The notes under the pieces: model-generated
The model's database searches: none
The model's input: only the letters and a program-made list of their open reading frames with translations
Told to the model about the DNA's origin: nothing
In this document: in pieces, positions 25,701-34,675 of the stretch
Position numbering within the stretch: the first letter of the stretch is position 1
How the letters are laid out: the number at the start of each line of letters is the position of its first letter
Made by a program: the position numbers and the translations under genes
DNA from: Prevotella melaninogenica
GTDB lineage: Bacteria > Bacteroidota > Bacteroidia > Bacteroidales > Bacteroidaceae
NCBI RefSeq assembly: GCF_018127965.1
Contig: NZ_CP072350.1
Coordinates: forward strand, 1-64,000
Length of the DNA stretch: 64,000 nucleotides
Direction: 5' to 3'

Positions 25701-26006
25701 ATGACTGAACAAACCACTCACTTTGGAACCAATTATAGGTCGCTGAGCGACATTCGCTTGCGCAAAGCGCAGCTGCGTACAGACTTGACCAAGGATAGCA
25801 ACAAGATTGCAGGGTTGTGGAATGAGCTTATGCATAAGCCGAAAGACAAAAACACGCCTACTCAGCGCTTCTCTGGTGCATTCAATGTTGGTGCGGGTGT
25901 ATTAGATGGACTTATCCTTACGTGGAAACTCTATCGTATGTTTGGTGGTAAGCAATCATCAGGGCTCTTTAATAAGTTCAGCTTATTCAAAAAGAAAAAG
26001 AAATAA
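25701..26006 (+). CDS. basic small protein, third gene of the YtxH operon
   Basis: Not recognised by sequence. It has 101 residues with a charged N-terminal helix (LSDIRLRKAQLRTDLTKDSN), one weak hydrophobic segment (AFNVGAGVLDGLILTWKLYRM) and a strongly basic end (FSLFKKKKK). Position and size resemble YqjK in the yqjD-E-K operon. Confidence 0.65.
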   Translation: MTEQTTHFGTNYRSLSDIRLRKAQLRTDLTKDSNKIAGLWNELMHKPKDKNTPTQRFSGAFNVGAGVLDGLILTWKLYRMFGGKQSSGLFNKFSLFKKKKK

Positions 26007-26250
26007 GCTATGCGGCAGCTAAATAAGCTGTGAAAACTTCCTACTGATAAGCATTATTTTTATCACTAATAAGCATTATCACGATCATTGAAAGGAGAGG
26101 AAGTACGCTTTTCATTCTCTAAGATTACTTGCTTTCTGCAACTTTTACGAGCGATAATAAAAGTCTCGTTCATACAAAAACAGAGACAATGAAGATACTT
26201 TTTTGTTCTGTTTTTTCATATCTTCGCTTTCAATCTACGCTCTTTTGCAT

Positions 26251-26380
26251 ATGAAAAGATGCTTTATAGCACTTCAAAAGGGCGTTAATTGAAGTCTTAC
26301 TAACGCCCTTTAAGAGCCTTAGAAAGCACCTTTATACACACTGTTTTACAACCATCTGATTATCTTTTAGTTACAAAGGT
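26251..26380. repeat. AACGCCCTTTT repeat module, copy 1
   Basis: AAAAGGGCGTTAATTGAAGT, TACTAACGCCCTTTAAGAGC, AGAAAGCACCTT and TCTGATTATC-TTTAGTTACAAAGG occur in this order. The same alternating, partly self-complementary motifs recur at 39788-39920, 58739-58892 and 62747-62899. It can fold on itself through AAAAGGGCGT/ACGCCC. Confidence 0.8.
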
Positions 26381-26536
26381 GAAGTAAAAGCCCCTTTTCT
26401 TGTCTTTTACTTACGCAGACCTTGAATTTATGTAAACTTTTTTTCGAGTACAAACATTCTTATTCCCTACGTAAGATTTAACTGCAAACGATAAGTAGAC
26501 GCTGTGCACTTTATAATATTGGGGCTTCAGGATTCT

Positions 26537-26850
26537 GGAGTGATAAGATTTGCCACTTAAGGTTAGGTTTCAGACGAAATGTAACACGGAGGCACGGAGA
26601 GGACGGAGGATTATTAAAACAAAGCAATGGAAGTAACGGAGGCACCGTCGGTGCATAGAGCGACAGAACTTGTTTGCCTATTCTATTAGCAATGTATATA
26701 CAAAGCGTTTATCCAAAAAGAGTTATCAAGAATCTGTACGCTACACCTCCGTCGCTCTTTGTGCCGTCGGCACCTCCGTAACATTGCGTTACCTCCGTTC
26801 CCTCCGTGACTCCGTGTGCCTATTATATAAGACTTTTAGTTTATCACTCC
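26537..26850. repeat. MITE-like element, copy 1 (314 bp)
   Basis: The ends GGAGTGATAA and TTATCACTCC are perfect inverted repeats. The interior is also palindromic: CACGGAGGCACGGAG and GGAGGCACCGTCGGTGC on the left, GCACCTCCGTAA and CTCCGTGACTCCGTGTG on the right. Copies lie at 40089-40400, 40827-41113 and 62144-62700. It codes for nothing and is inserted in a 920-base gap after the YtxH operon. Confidence 0.85.
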
Positions 26851-26861
26851 ATATTCCGAAA

Positions 26862-26902
26862 GAAAAAAACTCCCTATAATTATGAGAATTATAGAGAGTT
26901 TT
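26862..26902 (-). terminator. terminator of the SusC-to-metalloprotease operon
   Basis: On the minus strand AAAACTCTCTATAATT pairs with AATTATAGGGAGTTTT (one mismatch) around CTCAT, followed by a T run. It is 26 bases past the metalloprotease stop. Confidence 0.85.
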
Positions 26903-26927
26903 AAGTTTATCGAATTGAAGAATTCTA

Positions 26928-29564
26928 TTATTTCAAATACTTCTTCAAACGCTTTTCAAGAAGCATATAATGTGCTTTCAAATCAGGAGAAGAAACACGT
27001 GGAATGGTTGTTTCTAACAAAGAAAGCAACTTCTGTACATACTCTAATTGGAACTCAGAAGTGCGATTGACAGTTGTTCCCCACAAAGGTTCTGGCTCAC
27101 CATAGCCATTACCGAAGTTAAGAAAATGAGTATCATCATCTAAACTTCGTTGTCTGTCTGCCAAATAACAACATTCCGCATGCTCATTTCCAGCCTCATT
27201 CCTTCGTAACATATTGGTAATAACACTATTTACAGAAGTCAAAGGCATCTGAAGATTATGAACATTAGGTGCTTGCTTCATATCAGAAACACCCTCTTGC
27301 AATAAGTCGACATAGAGTCGTTGCATAGAGAGGTCAGCCACTGAAAGATCCTCTTTACCAGCAATCGTCTTGCCAAAGACATCTTGATAAACATCCTCCA
27401 TATACTCAATTGGTGAGTAAGAGGTAGAGTCAAGATAATAAGAAATAGCAAGTTTTGACGTTGCCATCATAGCAAGCAACTGCACATCACGAGCTAAAAT
27501 CTTAAAGGGCTTGTTTGCTCCGAATGGTAGTTTCTTCTCAATCGTATCGTTACCTAATGTAGCAAACGTGCGTGCTTGCTTCAAAAGCCATTGCACAGAC
27601 TCTTTTTGCTTAGCCTTAGGAACAACCTTATAGCGTGGTAAGCACGACTTCTCGCTTGTTTGATAGAGATAGATACCAGGGACATTAATACTAACATTAC
27701 GTACATAATGCATAGCCTGAGACAGCACCTCATTATATAACTCAGCCTTACGACTATCGCCATCCTCATCACCAATCCAATGATCAAGGTTCTTGAGAAT
27801 CATTCGAAGATTGTCCATACCATAGGTAGACGACTTAACAGGGTCGTCACCGAGGTCTTCCTCAATAGCAGAAGGGTCATATTTCGTTCCCGTTTGCTGT
27901 AAGCCATAACGATAGAAAGGATCGCCCTCATGCTTATCAGCCAACAAACGCAGCTGTTTCGCATCATCCTCAAACCCCTTCGAACCAGGGAAAAGCTTAT
28001 AAGCCCACTCAACAGCATAGTAGTCATAGACACCAAGACGCGGTGGAGTAAGTTTAACGCCATGGTCAGTAGGTTGTGCAACATAATTAAAACGTGCATA
28101 ATCCATGATGGAAGCCGTTGTACCATACTTTTGCGTGAAGGCAGGAGAACGCAGCGAGTCGGGTGGAAGTGCTGCAGATGCTGCCATGTTGTGCATAAAT
28201 CCAAGCGTATGACCAATCTCGTGGGCAATAATATACTCGAGTGTCTCCTCTATAATACTGTCAGGCATCTGCGCTGCACGTGCACGAGGATCAATCTGTG
28301 CCGTCTGAACAAATCGCCAGTTGTTAATCGTGTTTATAACATCATTATAAACAAGAACGGTAGCATTAATCACCTCTCCTGTGCGAGGGTCTGTCCACGA
28401 AGGTCCCATAGCATTCTCAACGTCAGTAGGTAAGTATCTTATACAAGAATACTTGAAGTTATCTGGGTCGAAATTAGGGTCGTTCTCAGGGAAGTCTGCC
28501 ACCTGCATGACATTCTTAAACCCAATACGTTCGAAAGCCTTATTCCACCATAGAACACCAGCTTTGATAGCTCGTTTCCAAAGTGGAGGGAATGTATTCT
28601 CTACATAATAGACGATTGGCTTTGTAGGTTCGCAGAGTTCGCCCGCAAAGTAGGTAGCCGTATCCTTCGGTACAAGTCGCCAACGCTTAACGAATGTGGC
28701 TTTATCAATTGACCCATCCTTCTTAAGAACATCCTTATTCATAAGAAACATTCCCACACGTGTATCACTCAAACGAGGTGTCATCAAGTCGTTTGGTAAC
28801 AATGCTAACGTAAAGTTTACGCCAATCGTTACAGGATAGTTGGTGATAGACGAACCTTTCTTACCAGAGAGACTAATGATGTAATGCCTATCCATACCGA
28901 CACAGGCATTCTCATCGAAGACTTTTAGTTTCGTCACCCTTGTAAGATTATCTTTCAAAGATGAGTTTACAGTGTACGACCCTACATTCTTAGCAATCAC
29001 TGGGAAGAAGCGATTCTCCTTTAGAATAAAGGACGAAGCATCGAACAGCACGGCTCCTGTGGAGTCGTTATGTGCCTTGATAGGGAATGAAAAGAAGTCA
29101 AGATTATCATAGTTCAGCCTTGCTGCAAGCGTAGCTGAGGGCTGATTCTTTGGCACAAACAAGTCGGTATTTACCACCTGCATCACCACAGAACTATCTT
29201 TCTCTATGAAGCGTACATGCACTAAGTTGGAATTCTTAAAGCCTAAGTCGCCCATCTTAGGATTTGACACTGACGAAATGGTTACACCAATAATCATGTC
29301 ACGACCCAAAGACTGCTTCGGAAGTTCCATCAATATACGTCCGTCAGTCTTATGAAACGAAACAAAGCTACCACGCACCGACTCCGTTAATTGCTCGGTG
29401 AGGGCACGCTCGTAAGCCGATTTCTTTTCTGTTTGTGTGCTCTGCGCCTTCTTCTTACGTTTTGAAAACGGGAAAGCCACTCCCGATGTAGCCACCATAG
29501 AGAAGAGGAGCAGAAGTAATAGTATGCGACGCATTAACTGATTAGCTATTAATGAATATTTCAT
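26928..29564 (-). CDS. zinc-dependent metalloprotease (exported, SusCD-linked)
   Basis: This 878-residue exported protease has a signal sequence (MRRILLLLLLFSMVATSGVA after a 10-residue start extension). The metzincin-type zinc motif HEIGHTLGFMHN lies at about residue 450, followed by a conserved SIMDYARFNYVAQP Met-turn-like region. It fits the Bacteroidetes DUF5117/DUF4953 zinc metalloprotease group. The start ATG overlaps the stop of the upstream paralogue (ATGA, 29561-29564). It is the last gene of a SusC/SusD operon, which suggests that it acts at the cell surface or periplasm on a protein or peptide substrate imported by the SusCD pair. Substrate unknown. Confidence 0.9.
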   Translation of the reverse strand: MKYSLIANQLMRRILLLLLLFSMVATSGVAFPFSKRKKKAQSTQTEKKSAYERALTEQLTESVRGSFVSFHKTDGRILMELPKQSLGRDMIIGVTISSVSNPKMGDLGFKNSNLVHVRFIEKDSSVVMQVVNTDLFVPKNQPSATLAARLNYDNLDFFSFPIKAHNDSTGAVLFDASSFILKENRFFPVIAKNVGSYTVNSSLKDNLTRVTKLKVFDENACVGMDRHYIISLSGKKGSSITNYPVTIGVNFTLALLPNDLMTPRLSDTRVGMFLMNKDVLKKDGSIDKATFVKRWRLVPKDTATYFAGELCEPTKPIVYYVENTFPPLWKRAIKAGVLWWNKAFERIGFKNVMQVADFPENDPNFDPDNFKYSCIRYLPTDVENAMGPSWTDPRTGEVINATVLVYNDVINTINNWRFVQTAQIDPRARAAQMPDSIIEETLEYIIAHEIGHTLGFMHNMAASAALPPDSLRSPAFTQKYGTTASIMDYARFNYVAQPTDHGVKLTPPRLGVYDYYAVEWAYKLFPGSKGFEDDAKQLRLLADKHEGDPFYRYGLQQTGTKYDPSAIEEDLGDDPVKSSTYGMDNLRMILKNLDHWIGDEDGDSRKAELYNEVLSQAMHYVRNVSINVPGIYLYQTSEKSCLPRYKVVPKAKQKESVQWLLKQARTFATLGNDTIEKKLPFGANKPFKILARDVQLLAMMATSKLAISYYLDSTSYSPIEYMEDVYQDVFGKTIAGKEDLSVADLSMQRLYVDLLQEGVSDMKQAPNVHNLQMPLTSVNSVITNMLRRNEAGNEHAECCYLADRQRSLDDDTHFLNFGNGYGEPEPLWGTTVNRTSEFQLEYVQKLLSLLETTIPRVSSPDLKAHYMLLEKRLKKYLK

Positions 29565-32104
29565 TGTCCATCCTCCAAAGCTTTGTTCACCTTAAAGAGT
29601 AACATAGAATAATGTGAGTGCGCATCAGGTGAGAGGTTTGCTTTGACACACTTCTCCAACATTGGCTTAAGCTTTAACAGTGAAGTGTAGAAGTAAATAG
29701 CCGAGCCATCTAACAAAGCAGCATCAACTGTTGGTGCGAGTGAGGCTGTAGGGTTACCATAGGCAGTGCTACTCGTCTGACTGCCGTTAACCGATGTAGA
29801 CTGAAGTGCTGCTGGACCATTACCACCCTGCTTGTTAGCCTTGTCGATAACCGCACGTGAATACGTTAGATAAGCACGCTGTAACACTCGTTCCTCCTGA
29901 GATGGAGCCTTACACAATTGTGCACTTTGGAAGAGTGAAGAGAAAAGGTCGTCGAAATATTCTTTCTGACTATAACTCTGTGATGACAGATGTGATGCTA
30001 CTGCCAAGCGTGTACGAACACCAAAGAGGTCATATCCAATAAACTCTAAGAGCTGGTCGTAATAGCTTATAGCCATAAATCCCTTACGCTCAAAGGTTGG
30101 GTTAGCATATTGCTTGAAGTGTTTTGCCTGGTTCAAGCACCATAACATCGCCTGTCGCTGACGCGCTTTAGGTACTACCTCATAGCGAGGAACACCCGAT
30201 GTTACTTTCATATCGTTTAAGAAGATACCACCAACATTGCTCAATACACGCTTGAAGAAAGCATATCTCTGCTGAGATATTGCCAGATATAATTTCTCTT
30301 TGATGCGACTGTCATCATCATCCTTCACCCAATTATAAAGGTTGTTCTCAACGATTTGCATATTACGCAATCCATATTCGCTTGCCTTGATCGCATCACT
30401 GCCCAATGCACCTTCTTGTACACGTGGGTCCCAAATCAACGAAGAAGTTCGGAAGAAACGATAACGAGGATTCTGTACACGCTTATCAACCATCTTCTCA
30501 AGCACATCGGTTTCAGCACTTAAACTTGTCTTTGATGGGTCGAAATAACGATAAGCCCATTCGATAGCATGCTTATCATACTGTCCAACACTCTCTGGCA
30601 TATAAACAACACCCTTATCACTTGGCTGAGCAACATAATTAAAAGGTGTATTAGCCATTATTGATGCAGCAAGATTGTTGGCATGTGTGAATGTGCTATT
30701 ACGAAGTGAGTCAACAGGATAGGAATACGAAGCTCCTATATTATCAAGCAAACCAAGGCTTCGCCCTACTTCGCATGCTACCATATACTTCAAACCTTGA
30801 TTGAACTTGTCTTGTGGCAGATGAGAAGTACGCATTGTGGCATCTGATGCTGCTGAACCTAAGAATAACCAACGGTAAATCTGATCACCGACATTGGCTG
30901 GAACAAACACAGACGCATTGATGATTTCTCCTGTTTGTGGGTTCGCCAAGAAAGAAGATGTAACCTTCTCAGCAGTACTTGGTACGTATCGAATACAAGA
31001 ATAAGCAATATCGTCTGCATCGAAGTTACGGTCATTCTTTGGGAAGTCTAAGGCTTCAATAGCCTTTTGATAGCCCGCTTGTTCGAAGACCTTATTCCAA
31101 AGTTCTACTCCTTGCTTTATCGCATTCTTCCATTCAACAGGGAAGGCATCATCAATATAAAAGCATATTGGCTTAACAGGCTTTGACAACTTACCTTGTT
31201 CGTAAGCCTTAAGATTCTGTGGAACGAGGTTCCAACGTTGTGCTATGAATGTTTGCTTGCTTTTTGCTATGTTATTATCGAAGGTGAGTTTAGATACAGA
31301 TGCAATACCAACACGCGAATCAGTTATGCGTTGGCGCATCTTACTATCTGGCAACAATGCTAAACTATAGGTAACACCTACGGTTGTTGGAATCTCACTC
31401 GCAACTGGTAAAGACATGAGTGAGGCTGTGAGTAGATAGTTGAAATCAACGTTGATCGTAATATTACGATCAAAACTCTTAATCGTTCTAACGTAAGACA
31501 TTTCGCTCTTAGGCGAAGCTGACAATGCTAAATCACCCGACTTCTTTGGAATAATAGGTAACATTGTATTAGGACGTGCCAAGAGATCTGTTGCATCTAT
31601 CACAATAGCCGAACTATCATTGTTGTAAGCAGCAATCTTAAAGCCCATCAAGACTGGGTCACGATAGCTAATCTTCAAGGCTTCTTGCATCTCAGCGCTT
31701 GCACTACCATCTGAATAAACCACACTGTTAGGTGTCTTCATAACCAAGCTACTGTCTTGAACTTCAAAGAAGAAATGCAAAGGAGTGAAACTCTTTGTAC
31801 CAATGGTCAGATAGGTTGGGTCTGTTGTTGAGGAGATACCACCACCCAACAACATCTCTTTATGCAAGTATTTGACAGGAACCTCCAAGTAGAGTTTCCC
31901 ATCACTCTTATGTACAGTGATAAACTTACTACTTGCAGTTTCCTTCTTCTTATCCTTAAATAGTTTATCGTATTTTGTTTCCTTCTTAGCTTTTTTGTCT
32001 TCGTCGCCTTTTTTATCATCGGCAAAAGCCCTAACATTAACGCACAATAGTAATAAGCCTATTCCTATTGTGCGCAGTGTTGCCATTATATTGTTTGTTT
32101 TCAT
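29561..32104 (-). CDS. metalloprotease paralogue with destroyed zinc site
   Basis: This 847-residue protein aligns with the downstream protease along its length (DPQTGEIINAS against DPRTGEVINAT-like stretches; FNYVAQPSDKGV against FNYVAQPTDHGV). At the active site HEIGHTLGFMHN is replaced by CEVGRSLGLLDN, so all three zinc histidines are lost while the Glu remains. It has a signal peptide (TLRTIGIGLLLLCVNVRAFA). I chose ATG 32104; an upstream ATG at 32146 lies inside a structured repeat and adds an odd HSHSNH stretch. It is probably a non-catalytic binding or regulatory partner of the active enzyme. The C-terminal 100 residues include a low-complexity NGSQTSSTAYGN segment not seen in the active paralogue. 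Confidence 0.88.
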   Translation of the reverse strand: MKTNNIMATLRTIGIGLLLLCVNVRAFADDKKGDEDKKAKKETKYDKLFKDKKKETASSKFITVHKSDGKLYLEVPVKYLHKEMLLGGGISSTTDPTYLTIGTKSFTPLHFFFEVQDSSLVMKTPNSVVYSDGSASAEMQEALKISYRDPVLMGFKIAAYNNDSSAIVIDATDLLARPNTMLPIIPKKSGDLALSASPKSEMSYVRTIKSFDRNITINVDFNYLLTASLMSLPVASEIPTTVGVTYSLALLPDSKMRQRITDSRVGIASVSKLTFDNNIAKSKQTFIAQRWNLVPQNLKAYEQGKLSKPVKPICFYIDDAFPVEWKNAIKQGVELWNKVFEQAGYQKAIEALDFPKNDRNFDADDIAYSCIRYVPSTAEKVTSSFLANPQTGEIINASVFVPANVGDQIYRWLFLGSAASDATMRTSHLPQDKFNQGLKYMVACEVGRSLGLLDNIGASYSYPVDSLRNSTFTHANNLAASIMANTPFNYVAQPSDKGVVYMPESVGQYDKHAIEWAYRYFDPSKTSLSAETDVLEKMVDKRVQNPRYRFFRTSSLIWDPRVQEGALGSDAIKASEYGLRNMQIVENNLYNWVKDDDDSRIKEKLYLAISQQRYAFFKRVLSNVGGIFLNDMKVTSGVPRYEVVPKARQRQAMLWCLNQAKHFKQYANPTFERKGFMAISYYDQLLEFIGYDLFGVRTRLAVASHLSSQSYSQKEYFDDLFSSLFQSAQLCKAPSQEERVLQRAYLTYSRAVIDKANKQGGNGPAALQSTSVNGSQTSSTAYGNPTASLAPTVDAALLDGSAIYFYTSLLKLKPMLEKCVKANLSPDAHSHYSMLLFKVNKALEDGQ

Positions 32105-32128
32105 GTCGAAATTATGGTTTGAATGAGA

Positions 32129-32345
32129 GTGTATCAAAATAGACACATCCTCTCTTTTAAATTCCTAAAACTTAATCTGTCTACAAAAGGGTCAACAGTT
32201 TTTATCAAAATAGTCGACTGTTTTTTCAAAAAGGGTTGACCCTTCCGTCAAAAAAGGTTGACCTTTTCGTCAAAAAGGGTTGACCTTTTCGTCAAAAAGG
32301 GTTAACCTTCTTGTCAACAAAGAGGATATGTCTATTTTGACACAC
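32129..32345. repeat. structured element: 25-bp inverted repeat around a 22-bp tandem repeat
   Basis: The arms at 32129-32153 and 32321-32345 are inverted repeats matching at 23 of 25 bases (core TCAAAATAGACA). Between them, from about 32225 to 32315, a 22-bp unit (GTTGACCTTTTCGTCAAAAA, then GG) repeats about four times. Each unit contains the TTGAC/GTCAA inverted pair, so the whole region can fold as a stem with multiple hairpins. It lies between the PKD-like lipoprotein gene and the metalloprotease pair and could modulate their relative expression. Confidence 0.8.
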
Positions 32346-32354
32346 GCCCGTTCA

Positions 32355-33791
32355 TTATAGTCTGTATGTAATGCTCTTGATACGTCCAGTAATATTCTTT
32401 TTCGCCCAAAGCAATTTGTTTTCGTTCATATCAAAACAGTAAATGCTTCCCACAAGCTGACCTGAAGCTGCATTTGTAGCTACATAAAGCTTATTGCTTC
32501 CTTCTAAGATGAGCATATCAGCGATAGTCTCACCAGCATCTCCAAAGCTTGTTAATGCGCTTTGTGGGAAATTACCACCGGACAACACATTGTAAGCATA
32601 CAGCTTATTACCAGCAGAATAGTAAACTAAGTTCTTCTCTGGAGATACGCGTACAACTGATTGTGTGGTCAAACCCGCAGTAGCTGGTACAACAGCCTCA
32701 TCTTTTACAACAGCTGCCTCAACCTTTGTAGCTGTAGAAGGATAGAAGCCAGGGAAGATATAATAACACTTAAACTTTGATGAAGTAGCATTCCATGTAA
32801 GTAAAACGATGTTACGCTCGTTATCAACAGGTCCCATACCAACAAGTGTTTCACCCATAAACTTACCTTTCAATAACTCAACAGGCACCTTACCTGTTGC
32901 CTGTACCTTTTGTGCAACTAATCGTCCTTCAGCATTATCAAACATTACGTAGCCTTGTACATAACGTAGGTCTTGTTGCTTCCAAGCAGTAGCAGCATCA
33001 GCTAAAGATATGTCAGAACCTAAAGCATCCTTGATAGATTTACCTAAGTTGAAGGGTGTTGTCTCTGAGAGTGTCAATCGGTTTGGCACATGATTTACCA
33101 TTGTCAGCATTGACTTAGGATATGTCAAGGCACTCTTTCTAAGATATGTAACATCACCTGTACTATTAGTAGTGAAGCGCATATTCATCAAATTACCGTC
33201 GAACTCATAAATAGTACTTGGATTTCCCACGGCAACAAACAAGAGTGGAGTCTTGTTATCACGTGCTAACGCATAATCAATTCCCTTAGGTTCTCCAGTG
33301 AAATCAATGCTTGGATTATTCTTTTGCAGAACATCTAAGTCAAAAGTCTTTGTACTTCCTTCCTCTGGCAGATAAGAAACGATTGTCTTTCCGCTATTGC
33401 TTGCTAATATATAAAGACCATCAACATAAGAGTATTGTACATTTAGTCCAAACTCATAGTATTGAATATTATCTCCATTGCTCACCTTTAATCGACATGG
33501 GAAAGAGCCGAAGTCCTTACAAACATATTTAAGGGAGGCATCGGTCGATACCACCTTACCATTTACTTCCCACTCATAGTCAACCTTCTTCTGCCCATTT
33601 GTCTGTACGACATTAGGCGAAATCTTCAATGTATCCCATCTGTTAAGGGTGTACTTATCCTGTAAGTCCTGTGCCAATGATAACTTAGACGAATTGCCAG
33701 AAGGACCATAAGACTCATCTTTTATACATGACTGAAATGACAATGCCACTAATGGGAGTGCCAAGAGAAGATATAAATATTTCTTTATCAT
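32355..33791 (-). CDS. PKD-like family lipoprotein
   Basis: This 478-residue surface lipoprotein has the lipobox ALSFQSC (Cys about residue 22). A PKD-like beta-sandwich follows (VDYEWEVNGKVVSTDASLKY, then FPCRLKVSNGD), then a repeat-rich C-terminal region that looks like a beta-propeller (YVDGLYILAS, NKLYAYNVLSGG, NKLYVATNAAS). In Bacteroidetes such genes sit after SusC, SusD and DUF4843 genes, as here. It probably forms the outer accessory part of the uptake complex and binds the substrate. No catalytic motif is visible. Confidence 0.85.
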   Translation of the reverse strand: MIKKYLYLLLALPLVALSFQSCIKDESYGPSGNSSKLSLAQDLQDKYTLNRWDTLKISPNVVQTNGQKKVDYEWEVNGKVVSTDASLKYVCKDFGSFPCRLKVSNGDNIQYYEFGLNVQYSYVDGLYILASNSGKTIVSYLPEEGSTKTFDLDVLQKNNPSIDFTGEPKGIDYALARDNKTPLLFVAVGNPSTIYEFDGNLMNMRFTTNSTGDVTYLRKSALTYPKSMLTMVNHVPNRLTLSETTPFNLGKSIKDALGSDISLADAATAWKQQDLRYVQGYVMFDNAEGRLVAQKVQATGKVPVELLKGKFMGETLVGMGPVDNERNIVLLTWNATSSKFKCYYIFPGFYPSTATKVEAAVVKDEAVVPATAGLTTQSVVRVSPEKNLVYYSAGNKLYAYNVLSGGNFPQSALTSFGDAGETIADMLILEGSNKLYVATNAASGQLVGSIYCFDMNENKLLWAKKNITGRIKSITYRL

Positions 33792-33937
33792 CTTATTTCT
33801 TATTTATCTGTTTACCAATATTCATTTTATCATAAGGTATAATCATAGTTTTTCGTAAGCTAAAGTCCCTTATAGAAACGAGACTCTGTGTACACTCGAT
33901 TATACCTTACGACAAGTAACAATACTTATCCTACTTT

Positions 33938-34660
33938 TTACAACTCATCTGGATGCGCTGCAAAGTAAGCAATTACCTCCTGCACATGCTGATACAGATA
34001 GCCTTGTGCCGTTACATCAGAGCCTTCTATGATATCTCTGATAGTAGCCTCGTTACTGTCATAATAGGCAAGTAACTTACGATACTTGTTTTTGGTAAAG
34101 GCTCCTAACCCCCAATAACTCTCCATCACTTCCCAGAAATCAGGCTTAGAGAGTACGTTGTTAAAGGTTATTTTTACCGTATTGCTCTTGGTAAGTCTTG
34201 TTCCCAACTTATCCTTCCCCACTAAGTTCAATACCAATCGTATTGAATCGTCCTTATCTTCAGATAAGTTAGCACGTATCAATGTTACTGGAACATAGGT
34301 ACGATAAGCATTAGGAGCGAAACGCAAGGTGTCAGCATTAAGTGTGTAATGCTTCCCTGCAACAGCTGTTGTACCCTTACCTACCTCTACACTGAAGGGT
34401 TGCGCCTCAGCAGAAAGATTACCTACAAGCTGCACAGGGAGATAAACCACGTGTGTAAGTGTATCAACAGGCTTTACTCCGAATGAGTAATTCACAACAG
34501 TATCACCTGGTTGTGCATAATAGAAGCTAACTTGATTTGTTGGTTCAAACATGCCGTCAGAACTGTGTTCACCATCAAAGTCGACGTTGCTGCATGCTGT
34601 AAACAGGGTTACACCAGCGCAAACAAGTAGTATATTTCTTATTGTTTTTTTCATTTTCAT
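33938..34660 (-). CDS. DUF4843 lipoprotein
   Basis: This 240-residue lipoprotein (lipobox VTLFTAC) matches DUF4843: NQVSFYYAQPGDTVVNYSFG, then VYLPVQLVGNLS, then AGKHYTLNADTLRFAPN. It is part of a SusC-SusD-DUF4843-PKD operon, 15 bases after susD. It probably sits on the outer leaflet as an accessory binding protein. The C-terminal 70 residues (FWEVMESYWGLGAFTKNKYR) form the helical part typical of the family. Confidence 0.88.
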   Translation of the reverse strand: MKMKKTIRNILLVCAGVTLFTACSNVDFDGEHSSDGMFEPTNQVSFYYAQPGDTVVNYSFGVKPVDTLTHVVYLPVQLVGNLSAEAQPFSVEVGKGTTAVAGKHYTLNADTLRFAPNAYRTYVPVTLIRANLSEDKDDSIRLVLNLVGKDKLGTRLTKSNTVKITFNNVLSKPDFWEVMESYWGLGAFTKNKYRKLLAYYDSNEATIRDIIEGSDVTAQGYLYQHVQEVIAYFAAHPDEL

Positions 34661-34675
34661 AAAGTGTTTAATAAC

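Noticed and set aside
32225..32315. Possible CRISPR array
   Set aside because: The 22-bp units are directly adjacent with no unique spacers and no cas genes are in the window.
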